64,000 nt of DNA from Telmatospirillum siberiense (GTDB lineage: Bacteria > Pseudomonadota > Alphaproteobacteria > Rhodospirillales > Magnetospirillaceae). Both the position numbers and the translations under genes were made by a program. Location: positions 101,283 to 165,282 of the forward strand of contig NZ_PIUM01000008.1 of NCBI RefSeq assembly GCF_002845745.1, given 5' to 3'. The notes under the pieces were generated by a model. That model did no database searches. It worked only from the letters and a program-made list of their open reading frames with translations, and had not been told where the DNA came from. This document shows, piece by piece, positions 7,823 through 17,292 of this stretch (its first letter is position 1; each line of letters begins with the position of its first letter).

Positions 7823-9562
7823 TCAACCGGCGCTTCCGGCCCGGCGCCGCAGGACATTGACCAGATAGGGCAAGGCCAGCGACAGCAGCATGATCGCCCA
7901 CAGGTTCATCTCGCGGTTCGAAATCATGGCGCGCAAAATTAACGGAACCTGTTCGCCGAACGTCGGGTGATCCTTGGTGAAGTCCTCGCCGAACATCACC
8001 GCCAGCCCCTCGCTGGCGATCGCCGCGACCGACGAAAGCAAAAGGCAGCCGGCCAGCCAGGCGGCCTGGCGGAACGATACCCCACCCGCGCGCCGGAAAA
8101 GACCATCGAAGGCCAGGGCCGGCAGCACCGGGGCCCCTTGCCGGCCGGCAAGCAGGGCGCGCAGCAGCAACAGGCAAAGCAGACCGACGGCGGGAACCGA
8201 GAAATCGATCACCGGAATATCGCGGTACCGCCCGTCGACGGCCAGCAATAGCGTCCAGACGACGGCATAAAGGCCAAACAGGCGCGACAGGCCGTCCCCC
8301 CGCCACCGGTCGGGCGGTTCGGATAAAGCGGGCCCTACGGCGCGGCGCGGTTCGGCAAGGAGTTCCCTGGCCCGGACGACCACGGCGACGGCCATGACCG
8401 CGGCGAGACCGCCGCGGAACACCGCCCAGATATCCTGCCACCACCGAAAACTGACGGCCTCGACATGGAAGACGGTGGTGACGGCAAGCCAGGACAGCAA
8501 TTGCGCGAACAGCGCCAGCGTCAATTTGCCGGCAAACCCCGGAATGGACCGCCCAAACGCCAACGCCGTCAGAAAACCGATGCCGATGGCCCAGGCGGCC
8601 CGAAGCGGCCAGTCGGCCACCTCGACGACCGGCCCGCTCATCTCGAATTTCGCCTTGCGATCGATGTCGAACACCCCCCAGGAAGCGCCGACGGTGTTTT
8701 CCAGGGCCGCCTTCCAGGGTTGGTCGAAGGCCTCGACGACGTTGTAGTCGAAGTCGTGGCGCTTGGCGATGGCGGCCATCTGGCGAACGAAACGCGCCTC
8801 ATTGACCGTACTGACCACCGCAGGCCCCCGATCGCGGCCCAGCGAAGGCCAGCCGGCCTCGCCGATCAGAATGGGTTTCCCGGGAAAAGCCTGTCTGATC
8901 CGATCGACGATCTTCACGAAATGCTCTTCGATATGATCGATGGCGACCGGCTCATCCTCCCAGAACGGCAGGATATGGATGGTGATGTAATCGACTTCAC
9001 GACCGACTTCGGGATATTTCAAATAGAAAGCCCAGACATCGGCGTAGGAAACCGGCTGCTTCACCGCCGCCTTGACCCGGCGGATATAGGAGATCAACTG
9101 TTCCGACGTCAGATCGCGGCGCAACAGCACCTCATTGCCGACCAACACCCGCTCTATGGCGTCGGGATGGGCATTGGCCGCCGAGATCAGGGCATCGATC
9201 TCACGATCGTTAATATCCCGCTCGCTCCCCAGCCAAGCGCCGAAGATCACTTTCAGGCCATATTTCGCCGCCAGTTCGGGCACCACATCCATGCCCTCGC
9301 GGGCGGTATAGGTCCGAATCCCTCGCGCATGTCCGACCAATGCGCGCAAATCCTCCTCAATCTGGACGGGAGTCGGATAGGTTTTGGTCAGCGGGCTCTG
9401 TCCACGCCGGAAAGGCGCGAAGGAGACGCTGCGCAAAGGTTCGTTCCAGGAAGGCTCGACTGGCACGGGACGGTCGCAGATGAACCATAGGGCGGCGGCG
9501 GCGGCCGAAATGACCAGCGCGGCGACGAAGGAGGCAAGACGCATGGGAGGATGAGAACTCAT
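7823..9562 (-). CDS. Membrane-anchored glycoside hydrolase family 17-type protein (beta-1,3-glucan active)
   Basis: 579 residues. One N-terminal membrane anchor (about 8-28) leads to a periplasmic TIM-barrel domain (about 40-310) with both GH17 catalytic motifs: VLVGNEV (Glu144, acid/base) and ILIGEAGWPS (Glu235, nucleophile). The C-terminal half (about 325-575) holds seven or more membrane helices. This layout is known from bacterial glucan enzymes such as NdvC-like beta-1,3/1,6-glucan transferases. It is the last gene of a minus-strand operon: the ATG lies 2 bases after the stop of the GT39-type gene, suggesting translational coupling. It probably trims or cross-links a glucan made or exported by its neighbours. 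Confidence 0.8.
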   Translation of the reverse strand: MSSHPPMRLASFVAALVISAAAAALWFICDRPVPVEPSWNEPLRSVSFAPFRRGQSPLTKTYPTPVQIEEDLRALVGHARGIRTYTAREGMDVVPELAAKYGLKVIFGAWLGSERDINDREIDALISAANAHPDAIERVLVGNEVLLRRDLTSEQLISYIRRVKAAVKQPVSYADVWAFYLKYPEVGREVDYITIHILPFWEDEPVAIDHIEEHFVKIVDRIRQAFPGKPILIGEAGWPSLGRDRGPAVVSTVNEARFVRQMAAIAKRHDFDYNVVEAFDQPWKAALENTVGASWGVFDIDRKAKFEMSGPVVEVADWPLRAAWAIGIGFLTALAFGRSIPGFAGKLTLALFAQLLSWLAVTTVFHVEAVSFRWWQDIWAVFRGGLAAVMAVAVVVRARELLAEPRRAVGPALSEPPDRWRGDGLSRLFGLYAVVWTLLLAVDGRYRDIPVIDFSVPAVGLLCLLLLRALLAGRQGAPVLPALAFDGLFRRAGGVSFRQAAWLAGCLLLSSVAAIASEGLAVMFGEDFTKDHPTFGEQVPLILRAMISNREMNLWAIMLLSLALPYLVNVLRRRAGSAG

Positions 9563-9564
9563 GC

Positions 9565-11241
9565 TTATTTGTTACGATTCTTCAGATAGCGGCGATCCTT
9601 GACCACCGAAAGGGCGACGCCGAAGCGCTCGACCGAAATAATCTGGCGTCCCTCGAAATGGCGGTGGCAATTCGCCTGGGTGAAGGCCACGAGAAAATCC
9701 GCGTCATCGAGCTTCTTGGTGAATTCCATATATTCCGGGAAGAAGTAGGCCGCCGACAGGCGGTGCCCGCATACCGCGACCTTGTAAACCCGCGTGATCG
9801 GCTTGTCGCCGTTTTCCATGGCGATGTATTCCGCGAGATCCTTGGTCGCCTCGACCAGGGAGTTGCCCCAATAGTCGAGTTCGTAGGCGCCTTCGGCTCC
9901 CTTCACTCCGCCGGTAAGCATATTGTAATAGACGTATTCGTCGGGATGCAGCTGGGCCATCACCCAGGTCTGCGTCACCAGCACCCCGGTCAGGACCACG
10001 GCGAAAAACCGCCCCAACCGTTCGCTGGTCCGCGCCAGAAGATCCCAGACGCGATCGATCCCCATCGCCGAAAGCACCGCCAGGGGCGGCACGACGAAAA
10101 GGAAATGGCGAATGCCGTTATAGGCGGTCGGCTTGAAGAAAATGAAAAAGACGATCGGGAAAAAAGCGGCGATGGTCACCATCAGGATCTGCGCCCGCCG
10201 CATTTCGGCGACGCTGGTGTCGACGGGGAACCACCGGCCTTTGGGCAAGCGGCTGAACAACCAGGCGATGCCGGAGCCCCCCGCCGCCAAAAGACCGAAC
10301 AGCACCACTTCCGGCAAATTGACCAGCAGGTAGTCGGGCAGATAATCCCGGGGCACCTGAGTCGCCTTGACCCAGATGCCGGCCACCAGGGTGTCGATGT
10401 TGATCGGCAGCTTGGAGAAATCGCGCAAGGCCTCGAAGGGATTGAAGGGGCTCATCACTCCCCACGGCCAGAACACCCCCATCAGAAGATAGGCGATGAC
10501 CGCGGCGGGAAGCAGACGGCGGACCAACCACCACAGACTAATGCGGATGCGCGAAAAATCATGGGTTTCACGCCACAAGCCCAACAGATAGAGACCGGCC
10601 CCCACCGCCAGATACGGCCCCACCAGAACGGCGGCGACCCGGATGCTGAGCGCCACGCCCAACGCCACGCCCAGCTTCGCCACCAGGCGCAGCGGCGGCG
10701 AGGGAAAGGCGGACACCACCCGGCACAGATAGTAGAGCGTCCATACCATGGCGGCGGCGAAGGGTGCGTCCTTGGGATTGTTGAAGCTGTGGCCGTAATA
10801 GGCCGGAGTCAGCAACAGCAGCAGGAGAGCCAGGAACCCGACGCGCGGACCACCGAGATGCCGGCCCAACCGCCAGGCGCCGGCCATGCCGACGACGCCG
10901 ACCAGCCCACCCAGCAGATGGCGGGTCTCGTATTCGCCCAGCGGCGAAAAAAGGTTGAGCACGGCGGCGATCAGATCGAAGAAGCCGCCATAGCGGAAAA
11001 GATCAAGATAATTGAAGGCCGAGCCGTCCTGAAAAAAGGACGTGTAGAACGCCAGAAGCTTCACGCCGTAGACGTTCTGAACCTCTTCGTCATTGGTGAT
11101 CCCGTAGTCGCCATAAGTAAGGATGACGAGGATCGCCACCCCCAGCAAAACCAGGCGGGCCAGATCATGAAAGACGAGCCCCCACCGCCGGCCGGTGACA
11201 CGGGCGACGGCCTCCTCCTGCGGTCTCGACGTCTCACTCAT
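9565..11241 (-). CDS. GT39/ArnT-like membrane glycosyltransferase
   Basis: 558 residues with about ten to twelve membrane helices. After TM1 comes YGDYGITNDEEVQNVYG, the acidic first-loop motif of GT-C enzymes that use polyprenyl-phosphate sugars, and a later PYYGHSFNNPKDAPFAA loop as in GT39/PMT-type proteins. The C-terminal 100 residues are a soluble periplasmic tail. It overlaps the upstream GT2 gene by 8 bases (start 11241, GT2 stop 11234), strong evidence for an operon. Probable reaction: transfer of a sugar from an undecaprenyl-phosphate donor, presumably made by the GT2 protein, onto an envelope glycan, lipid or protein. Confidence 0.8.
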   Translation of the reverse strand: MSETSRPQEEAVARVTGRRWGLVFHDLARLVLLGVAILVILTYGDYGITNDEEVQNVYGVKLLAFYTSFFQDGSAFNYLDLFRYGGFFDLIAAVLNLFSPLGEYETRHLLGGLVGVVGMAGAWRLGRHLGGPRVGFLALLLLLLTPAYYGHSFNNPKDAPFAAAMVWTLYYLCRVVSAFPSPPLRLVAKLGVALGVALSIRVAAVLVGPYLAVGAGLYLLGLWRETHDFSRIRISLWWLVRRLLPAAVIAYLLMGVFWPWGVMSPFNPFEALRDFSKLPINIDTLVAGIWVKATQVPRDYLPDYLLVNLPEVVLFGLLAAGGSGIAWLFSRLPKGRWFPVDTSVAEMRRAQILMVTIAAFFPIVFFIFFKPTAYNGIRHFLFVVPPLAVLSAMGIDRVWDLLARTSERLGRFFAVVLTGVLVTQTWVMAQLHPDEYVYYNMLTGGVKGAEGAYELDYWGNSLVEATKDLAEYIAMENGDKPITRVYKVAVCGHRLSAAYFFPEYMEFTKKLDDADFLVAFTQANCHRHFEGRQIISVERFGVALSVVKDRRYLKNRNK

Positions 11242-12178
11242 CGCCGTTCCGCTTCCCCAGTTCCGCCGGCCCTGGATGGGAAAGATAGGCCAACCTCTTG
11301 ATCTCCTGGCGTCCGCGCGTCACGGTGTCGAGAATGACTCCGCTGACCAGACTGAGAAAGGCCAGAATCATGATCCCCGTCGACAGAAAGGCCGTCGGGA
11401 ACCGGGGCACCAGTCCCGTCTGGATGTAGGTGATGACGATTGGAACCGCCAGCAGCAGGCTAAGGGCGGCCAGGAGCACCGAAGCCAGCGAGAAGAAAGC
11501 CAGGGGTCTCTCTTCCTTGAACAATCGGAAAATCATCCAAAGAATCCGCGCTCCATCGCGATAGGTCCTGAGCTTGCTGGACGAGCCTTTCGGCCGCGCT
11601 CCGTAGGGCGTTTCCATCTCGGCCACCGGCATGCGCAGGGACAATGCGTGCACGGCCAGTTCGGTCTCGGTCTCGAAACCCGCCGAAATAGCCGGGAAGG
11701 ATTTTACGAAACGGCGGGAAAACACCCGATATCCCGACAGCATGTCCTGGAATCGGTCGCCGAAGATCGTTGAAACGGCACCGGTCAACAGGCGGTTACC
11801 CAGATGATGTCCTCGGCGGAACGCCTCGCTGGCGTCGGTCTTCAGGCGGCTGCCGACCACCATGTCGAGATTTTCGGCGATCAGTTTTTCGATCATCAGC
11901 GGCGCGCTCGGCGCGTGATAGGTCTCGTCGCCGTCCGTCATGACATAGATGTCGGCCTCGATGTCGGCGAACATGCGGCGCACGACATTGCCTTTGCCCT
12001 GCAGGGGTTCGGCCCGCACGACGGCGCCGGCGCTCCGCGCCTCCAGGGCGGTACGATCGGTCGAATTGTTGTCGTAGACATAAATCCCGGCCCCCGGCAA
12101 CGCCGCCTGGAACTTCCGGACCACTGCGGCGATGGCTTTTTCTTCATTATAGCAAGGAATGAGAACGGCAATTTTCAT
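11234..12178 (-). CDS. Family 2 glycosyltransferase (dolichol/undecaprenyl-phosphate sugar synthase-like)
   Basis: 314 residues. The ATG at 12178 with a GGAGA site starts exactly at the GT-A domain MKIAVLIPCYNEE. DNNSTDRT (37-43) and the metal-binding MTDGDETYH (Asp82/Asp84) are followed by the MLSGYRVFSRRF segment typical of GT2 enzymes of the DPM1 type. Two C-terminal helices (about 237-258 and 268-290) anchor it to the membrane. Such enzymes charge polyprenyl phosphate with a sugar on the cytoplasmic face; the overlapping GT39-type gene would use that donor on the outer face. An earlier in-frame start at 12277 adds residues outside the fold and is rejected. Confidence 0.87.
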   Translation of the reverse strand: MKIAVLIPCYNEEKAIAAVVRKFQAALPGAGIYVYDNNSTDRTALEARSAGAVVRAEPLQGKGNVVRRMFADIEADIYVMTDGDETYHAPSAPLMIEKLIAENLDMVVGSRLKTDASEAFRRGHHLGNRLLTGAVSTIFGDRFQDMLSGYRVFSRRFVKSFPAISAGFETETELAVHALSLRMPVAEMETPYGARPKGSSSKLRTYRDGARILWMIFRLFKEERPLAFFSLASVLLAALSLLLAVPIVITYIQTGLVPRFPTAFLSTGIMILAFLSLVSGVILDTVTRGRQEIKRLAYLSHPGPAELGKRNGDE

Positions 12179-12286
12179 AGCACACGCTATCTCCACCGAT
12201 GCGACCCCATCGGACCAGGCGCGGAGGATGCCGACCGCGGCCGGTGGCGTCAATGCCTCTGCGCAACGAATGGGCAAACCGCGCTC

Positions 12287-14311
12287 TTACCAGACCTTGC
12301 AGCTGTCCTTGCGCACCATGGCATCGCCCGGCACGCATGAAAATGCCCGGGCGAACTCCGGCATGTTGGCCACCACGCCGTTAACGCGGTATTCGGCCAG
12401 CGAATGCGGGTCGACCTGCGCCTGCAGCCGCCGGGTTTCCGGTCGTTCCGAACCGCACCAGACACGCGCCATGCCGATGAAGAAGCGCTGTTCGGGAGTC
12501 CAGCCGTCGATCTTGCCGACCTTCTTGCCGGCCAGATATTTCTTCAAGGCCCAATAGGCGATACGCGCCCCGCCGTTATCGGCGGTGTTTTCCCCCAAGG
12601 TCAGTTTTCCGTTCAGCGTCACCGCGCCCTCGGCGACGAAGGTCCCGTATTCGTCGACCAGGCATTGGCTCTTGGCCCCGAACTTCCGGGCATCTTCCGT
12701 GGTCCACCAGTCGACCAGATTGCCCTTGCCATCATATTGCCGGCCCTGATCGTCGAAACCATGCGTCATCTCATGACCGATCACCATGCCGATCGCGCCA
12801 AAATTCAAGGCGTCGTCGGCATCCTTGTCGAAGAACGGATACTGCAAAATACCGGCCGGAAAATTGATGTCGTTGTTTTCTCCGGAATAATAGGCGTTCA
12901 CCGTGGGTGGGGTCATATGCCACTCCCCGTGGTCAACCTCGGCACCGATCTTTTCCAGGTCGCGCGCCATTTCGAAAGCATTGGCCCGCCAGAAATTGCC
13001 GAGCGCGTCGTCACGGCTGACGGCCACACTGGAATAATCGCGCCACTTGTCGGGATAGCCGATCTTCGAAGCCATAAGGGCCAGCTTGGCTTGCGCCTTG
13101 GCCTTGGTCCCGGGTGTCATCCAGTCGGCCTCGGCGATCAGCCGGCCAAAGGAAACATGCACCGCGCTGACCAATTCCCTCATCCGGCTTTTCGCCGCCG
13201 GAGGATAATATCGGGCCACGAAAAGCCGCCCCAAATCCTCGCCCAGGGCATGGTCGGTCAATTGCACGCAGCGCTTCCAGCGAGGCTGCAACGCCGGCGT
13301 GCCGGCCAGGGTCCGCCCGTAGAAATCGAAATTCTCCTCGACGAACGCCTTTGGCAGCAGACGCACGGCCGAATGCAGCAGATGCCAGCGGAGATAACTT
13401 TTGACATCGTCCAGAGAGGCCGTGGCAATGATGCCGCCGATTTTGGACAAATAGGCCGACGACTGGTCATTGATCCGATCGAAAGCCGGAGCCCCCAGGT
13501 CTTTCGCATAAGCGGCCCAATCGAAGTCCGGAGCCTCGCTTTCAAACTGGGCGAAGGGCATCGGCTTGTTGACCTTGCGGGGATCCCGACGCGACACCCG
13601 GTCGAGGGATACCTCCGCCATGGCGGTCTCAAGATCCAGAACGGCCTTGGCCCGTCGACCGGCTTGCTCCGCCTCCTCGCCCGCCAGGGTGAACATCTTC
13701 GCGATGTGGGCCTGGTAGGCGTCGCGCTGCTGGACGGCCTTCGCGTCCTTGCGGAAATAGAAATCACGGTCGGGCAGGCCCAGGCCCCCCTGATCGGCGC
13801 CGGCGATCTGGCGCTCGGAATCCTCGGGATCGCGGGCGCTGCCGAAGGCGAAGAATCCGGAAATACCCCAGCGATGCAGCTTGGCCAGCAGGGGCGTCAG
13901 CTCCCGTTTGCCTGCCAGATCGTCGATTTCGGCCAGCAAGGACTTGAGCGGTTCGATACCCTTGGCTTCGATCCCATCCTCATCCATGCAGGCGCCATAG
14001 AAGTCCCCCGCCCTCCGGGCCTCCCGCGTCGCATCCGACCCGACATTTTCCAGAAGACCGCGCAATTTGGCCAGATTGGCCTCGCGCAACACATAGAACT
14101 GACCCCAGCGGGACTGATCGTCGGGAATCGGATTGGCGGCCTGCCAGTTCCGGCAGACATATTGGAAAAAATCCTGGCAGGGAGAAATGGCGGGATCGAC
14201 CATTTCCTTCAGACTCATCGGCTTGGATATGGCGCCGGCATCGGCCCGGGCAGCCGGAACCGCCCCAAAAGACGCGCAAACCGCAAGCGCCAGCAGACCC
14301 CGCATTTTCAT
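12287..14311 (-). CDS. M13-family zinc metallopeptidase (neprilysin/PepO-like)
   Basis: 674 residues, the usual length for bacterial PepO-type enzymes. The ATG at 14311 has an AAGGATGG site; an earlier in-frame start lacks one. A signal peptide (MKMRGLLALAVCASFGAVPAARA) is followed by the M13 N-terminal domain (CQDFFQYVCRNW, NPIPDDQSRWGQF) and the catalytic domain. The latter has the zinc site VIGHEMTHGFDDQGRQYDG (HEMTH about residue 511), the second-shell ENTADNGG, and the C-terminal C-K-V-W that closes the family. It is probably a periplasmic oligopeptidase. It is transcribed in the same direction as the GT2 gene, with a 108-base gap, so co-transcription is uncertain. Confidence 0.93.
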   Translation of the reverse strand: MKMRGLLALAVCASFGAVPAARADAGAISKPMSLKEMVDPAISPCQDFFQYVCRNWQAANPIPDDQSRWGQFYVLREANLAKLRGLLENVGSDATREARRAGDFYGACMDEDGIEAKGIEPLKSLLAEIDDLAGKRELTPLLAKLHRWGISGFFAFGSARDPEDSERQIAGADQGGLGLPDRDFYFRKDAKAVQQRDAYQAHIAKMFTLAGEEAEQAGRRAKAVLDLETAMAEVSLDRVSRRDPRKVNKPMPFAQFESEAPDFDWAAYAKDLGAPAFDRINDQSSAYLSKIGGIIATASLDDVKSYLRWHLLHSAVRLLPKAFVEENFDFYGRTLAGTPALQPRWKRCVQLTDHALGEDLGRLFVARYYPPAAKSRMRELVSAVHVSFGRLIAEADWMTPGTKAKAQAKLALMASKIGYPDKWRDYSSVAVSRDDALGNFWRANAFEMARDLEKIGAEVDHGEWHMTPPTVNAYYSGENNDINFPAGILQYPFFDKDADDALNFGAIGMVIGHEMTHGFDDQGRQYDGKGNLVDWWTTEDARKFGAKSQCLVDEYGTFVAEGAVTLNGKLTLGENTADNGGARIAYWALKKYLAGKKVGKIDGWTPEQRFFIGMARVWCGSERPETRRLQAQVDPHSLAEYRVNGVVANMPEFARAFSCVPGDAMVRKDSCKVW

Positions 14312-14632
14312 TCCGCCATCCTTATTATACCCGCCAACCCGACGCCGGCGGCGCCGCAGTATGGGAAACCTGGACCGACTTGCCAAGTCGGATCGAAGAC
14401 GGCATCCGCGATGAATATCTATTTATCCACAGATGGCACAGATGAGCCCGGATAAAAAATAAGCCAAACCATCCGCATCATCTGCAAAAGACCATCCATT
14501 AAACTTGTCTTAATATTTACGAGTATTCAAAAGACGACCACAACTGGACAAATCCAGGTCGCGGCGCACCTCATTTTGGATGATACGCCCAAAAGACATT
14601 TCAGGAAGCTCCTCACTCCTTTTACCCGATAT
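14312..14632. other. Intergenic region between pepO-like and yciA-like genes
   Basis: 321 bases with no credible gene. It is AT-richer than its surroundings around 14410-14540. One exact DnaA-box match, TTATCCACA, is at 14423-14431; a single box is not an origin. The promoter for the M13 peptidase gene must lie here. No strong terminator is seen downstream of yciA. Confidence 0.4.
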
Positions 14633-15013
14633 TCATGGGCAGACCGGTCGGGGCCGGCCATCGGGACCGATGGCGACGAAAGTGAAGGTGCCATGCGTCG
14701 CCTTTTCCTGGGCGCCGCCGTCACGCCGGCGCACCCACGCCTCGACGCGGAAGGTCAGCGACGTCCGGCCGACTTTGACTTCCGTGCAATAGCACGACAC
14801 CTCGTCTCCCATACGGATCGGCGTGTGAAATTGCATGGCCTCGATGGCGACGGTGGCAACCCGCCCCTTGGCCCGCCAGCGGGCGGCGATGCCTCCGGCC
14901 AGGTCCATCTGCGATAAAAGCCAGCCGCCGAACACGTCACCCTCGTAATTGAGATCGCTCGGCATGGCGATCGTCCGGATGGTCAAAAGGCCTGGCGGTT
15001 CCTGTTCCGTCAT
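14633..15013 (-). CDS. Acyl-CoA thioesterase, YciA type (hotdog fold)
   Basis: 126 residues of a single hotdog domain. MPSDLNYEGDVFGGWLLSQMDLAGGIAA contains the N...GG.....D pattern used for catalysis in the YciA/ACOT family, followed by AIEAMQFHTPIRMGDEV and GTFTFVAIGPDGRPRPV. Members hydrolyse a broad range of acyl-CoAs in the cytoplasm. The gene is divergent from parE, with 95 bases shared upstream. Confidence 0.88.
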   Translation of the reverse strand: MTEQEPPGLLTIRTIAMPSDLNYEGDVFGGWLLSQMDLAGGIAARWRAKGRVATVAIEAMQFHTPIRMGDEVSCYCTEVKVGRTSLTFRVEAWVRRRDGGAQEKATHGTFTFVAIGPDGRPRPVCP

Positions 15014-15108
15014 TTAATATATAACCCCTCTCAACATGTAGTAGTGGTCGTTCACGCACACCACCGGATACGCTTGCCGGCATTCAAAGGCATCCCTATA
15101 ATGCCGCC

Positions 15109-17094
15109 ATGCCTGATTTGTTCCAACAATCCTCCCCCAAAGTCGCCGACTATTCCGCCAAGGACATCGAAGTCCTGGAAGGCCTGGAGCCCGTACGCCG
15201 GCGCCCCGGCATGTATATCGGCGGCACCGACGACAAGGCGCTCCATCATCTGGCCGCCGAAGTCCTGGACAATGCCATGGACGAGGCGGTCGCCGGCCAT
15301 GCGAGCTGGATCGAACTGGAGTTGAAGATCGATGGCTCCGTGGTCGTCCGCGACAATGGACGCGGCATTCCCATCGACCCTCATCCGAAGTTCCCCGACA
15401 AGTCGGCCCTGGAAGTCATCCTGACCATGCTGCATTCCGGCGGCAAGTTCGGTGGCGACGCCTACAAGGTATCGGGCGGCCTGCATGGCGTGGGCATTTC
15501 CGTGGTCAACGCTCTTTCGGATCGCCTGTCCGTCGAAGTGGCGCGCGACCGCCAGTTGTGGACGCAAAGCTATTCACGCGGCGTGCCCATGGGACCCTTG
15601 ACCCTGGTCGGCCCGGTTCAGAACCGGCGTGGAACCACCGTCGCCTTCCATCCCGACGGCGAGATCTTCGGCCCCCGCGCGCAACTACGCCCCGGCCCGC
15701 TCTATCGTATGGCCCGCGCCAAGGCTTATCTTTATCGCGGAGTCGAGGTCCGCTGGACCTGCGATCCGTTGATGATCAAGGACGGCGATACCACACCGGC
15801 ACGAGAAACCCTGCACTTCCCCAATGGCCTCAAGGACTTTCTCGATTCCATGCTGGATGGGCGGGAGCTTCTGGGCAGCCAGAGCTTCGCCGGCACAGCC
15901 ACCTTCCCCGACGACATGGGACAGGTCGAATGGGCGGTCGCCTGGCCCGAGGACGAGGAAGGCTTCTCGAACTCCTATTGCAACACCATTCCCACCCCGG
16001 AAGGCGGCAGCCATGACATGGGACTGCGCAACGCGCTGACCCGTGGGCTGCGCCAGTACAGCGAGATGGCCGGCAACCGCAAGGCCGCCCAGATCACCGC
16101 CGACGATGTGCTGAGCGGCGCCTGCGTGGTGCTGTCCGTCTTCATCCGCGACCCGCAATTCCAAGGGCAGACCAAGGAAAAACTGGCTTCCCCGGAAGCC
16201 ACCCGCTTGGTCGAAAATAGCATCAAGGACCATTTCGATCATTGGCTCTCGGGCGATTCCACGGCGGCCAAGGCTGTCCTCGACCGCGTGACCGAACGGG
16301 CGGAAGAGCGGGTCAAGAAAAAGCAGGCGAAAGAGCTGTCGCGCAAGACGGCGACCAAGCGCCTGCGGCTGCCCGGCAAGCTGGCCGACTGTTCGCGCAG
16401 TCTCGCCCACGGCTCAGAACTGTTCCTGGTCGAGGGCGATTCGGCCGGCGGCTCGGCCAAGCAGGGACGCAGCCGCGAAACCCAGGCAGTCCTCCCCTTG
16501 CGCGGCAAGATTCTCAACGTGGCCTCGGCCACCGTCGACAAAATGCGCGCCAACCAGGAAATCCGCGACCTCATCGAGGCGCTGGGATGCGGCATCCGCG
16601 ATCAGTATGACGATGACAAATTGCGCTATGAGCGGATCATCATCATGACCGACGCCGACGTCGATGGCGCCCACATCGCCTCTCTGCTGATGACCTTCTT
16701 CTATCAGGAGATGCCGGGCCTCATCGAGAACGGACATTTGTTCCTGGCCTGCCCGCCGCTTTACCGGATCACACACGGGCAAAACACGATCTATGCCCGC
16801 GACGACAGCCACAAGGACAAACTGATGTCGTCCACCTTCTCCGGCAAGAAGGTCGAGATCAGCCGATTCAAGGGCTTGGGCGAAATGCCGCCCCATCAGC
16901 TCAAGGAAACCACCATGGACCCCAAGACGCGCCAGCTTTTGCGCGTCGTCGTGCCCAATGGCCCGACCGAGGAGGACCGCCAGGAGGCCAAGGAGACCCT
17001 TCGCCTGGTCGACAGTCTGATGGGCAAACGACCGGAGTTGCGCTTCCAGTTCATCCAAGAGCACGCCCAGTTCGCCCGCGATCTGGACGTCTGA
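15109..17094 (+). CDS. parE: DNA topoisomerase IV subunit B
   Basis: 661 residues. The GHKL ATPase domain has RRRPGMYIGGTDD, EVLDNAMDEA, VVRDNGRGIPIDPHP and GGKFGGDAYKVSGGLHGVG. The transducer domain follows, then the TOPRIM part with EGDSAGGSAKQGR (about 441-453) and DADVDGAHI (about 514). The protein ends after the C-terminal QEHAQFARDLDV, as in ParE rather than the longer GyrB of E. coli. With ParC it decatenates daughter chromosomes. It is monocistronic here and divergent from yciA. An inverted repeat follows the stop. Confidence 0.95.
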   Translation: MPDLFQQSSPKVADYSAKDIEVLEGLEPVRRRPGMYIGGTDDKALHHLAAEVLDNAMDEAVAGHASWIELELKIDGSVVVRDNGRGIPIDPHPKFPDKSALEVILTMLHSGGKFGGDAYKVSGGLHGVGISVVNALSDRLSVEVARDRQLWTQSYSRGVPMGPLTLVGPVQNRRGTTVAFHPDGEIFGPRAQLRPGPLYRMARAKAYLYRGVEVRWTCDPLMIKDGDTTPARETLHFPNGLKDFLDSMLDGRELLGSQSFAGTATFPDDMGQVEWAVAWPEDEEGFSNSYCNTIPTPEGGSHDMGLRNALTRGLRQYSEMAGNRKAAQITADDVLSGACVVLSVFIRDPQFQGQTKEKLASPEATRLVENSIKDHFDHWLSGDSTAAKAVLDRVTERAEERVKKKQAKELSRKTATKRLRLPGKLADCSRSLAHGSELFLVEGDSAGGSAKQGRSRETQAVLPLRGKILNVASATVDKMRANQEIRDLIEALGCGIRDQYDDDKLRYERIIIMTDADVDGAHIASLLMTFFYQEMPGLIENGHLFLACPPLYRITHGQNTIYARDDSHKDKLMSSTFSGKKVEISRFKGLGEMPPHQLKETTMDPKTRQLLRVVVPNGPTEEDRQEAKETLRLVDSLMGKRPELRFQFIQEHAQFARDLDV

Positions 17095-17102
17095 TCGCAT
17101 CG

Positions 17103-17150
17103 GACCGGTCAAACAGGGTAAGCGGGTTCACCCGATTGCCCTGACCGGTC
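17103..17150. terminator. Inverted repeat downstream of parE
   Basis: A stem of 13-base arms (CAGGGTAAGCGGG, 17114-17126, and CCCGATTGCCCTG, 17131-17143; 11 of 13 pair) with loop TTCA, flanked by the palindrome GACCGGTC on the left and ACCGGTC on the right. It lies 9 bases after the parE stop. There is no T-run, so termination strength is uncertain. Confidence 0.5.
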
Positions 17151-17292
17151 AAAGCCCAGCCCTGGTTCCTGCGGCGCATATCAATCAAGACTGTCCCCAA
17201 ATCGGGATATCTGCCAACCATAAGTCATGCAAACTTTTCCCCGTCGCCAAGCAACCATGGATTGGCATGTCGATCTGAAGACGGGGCAAATC

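Noticed and set aside
9658..11301. A 547-codon open frame on the plus strand
   Set aside because: It is antisense to the GT39-type gene, a GC-driven shadow with no recognisable domain.
14423..14431. Exact DnaA box TTATCCACA near parE
   Set aside because: It is a single box without clustered repeats, an AT-rich unwinding element or dnaA/hemE-type neighbours, so it is not an origin.
12404..14455. A 683-codon open frame on the plus strand
   Set aside because: It is antisense to the M13 peptidase gene, whose zinc motif and signal peptide are unambiguous; there is no ribosome-binding site or protein-like composition.
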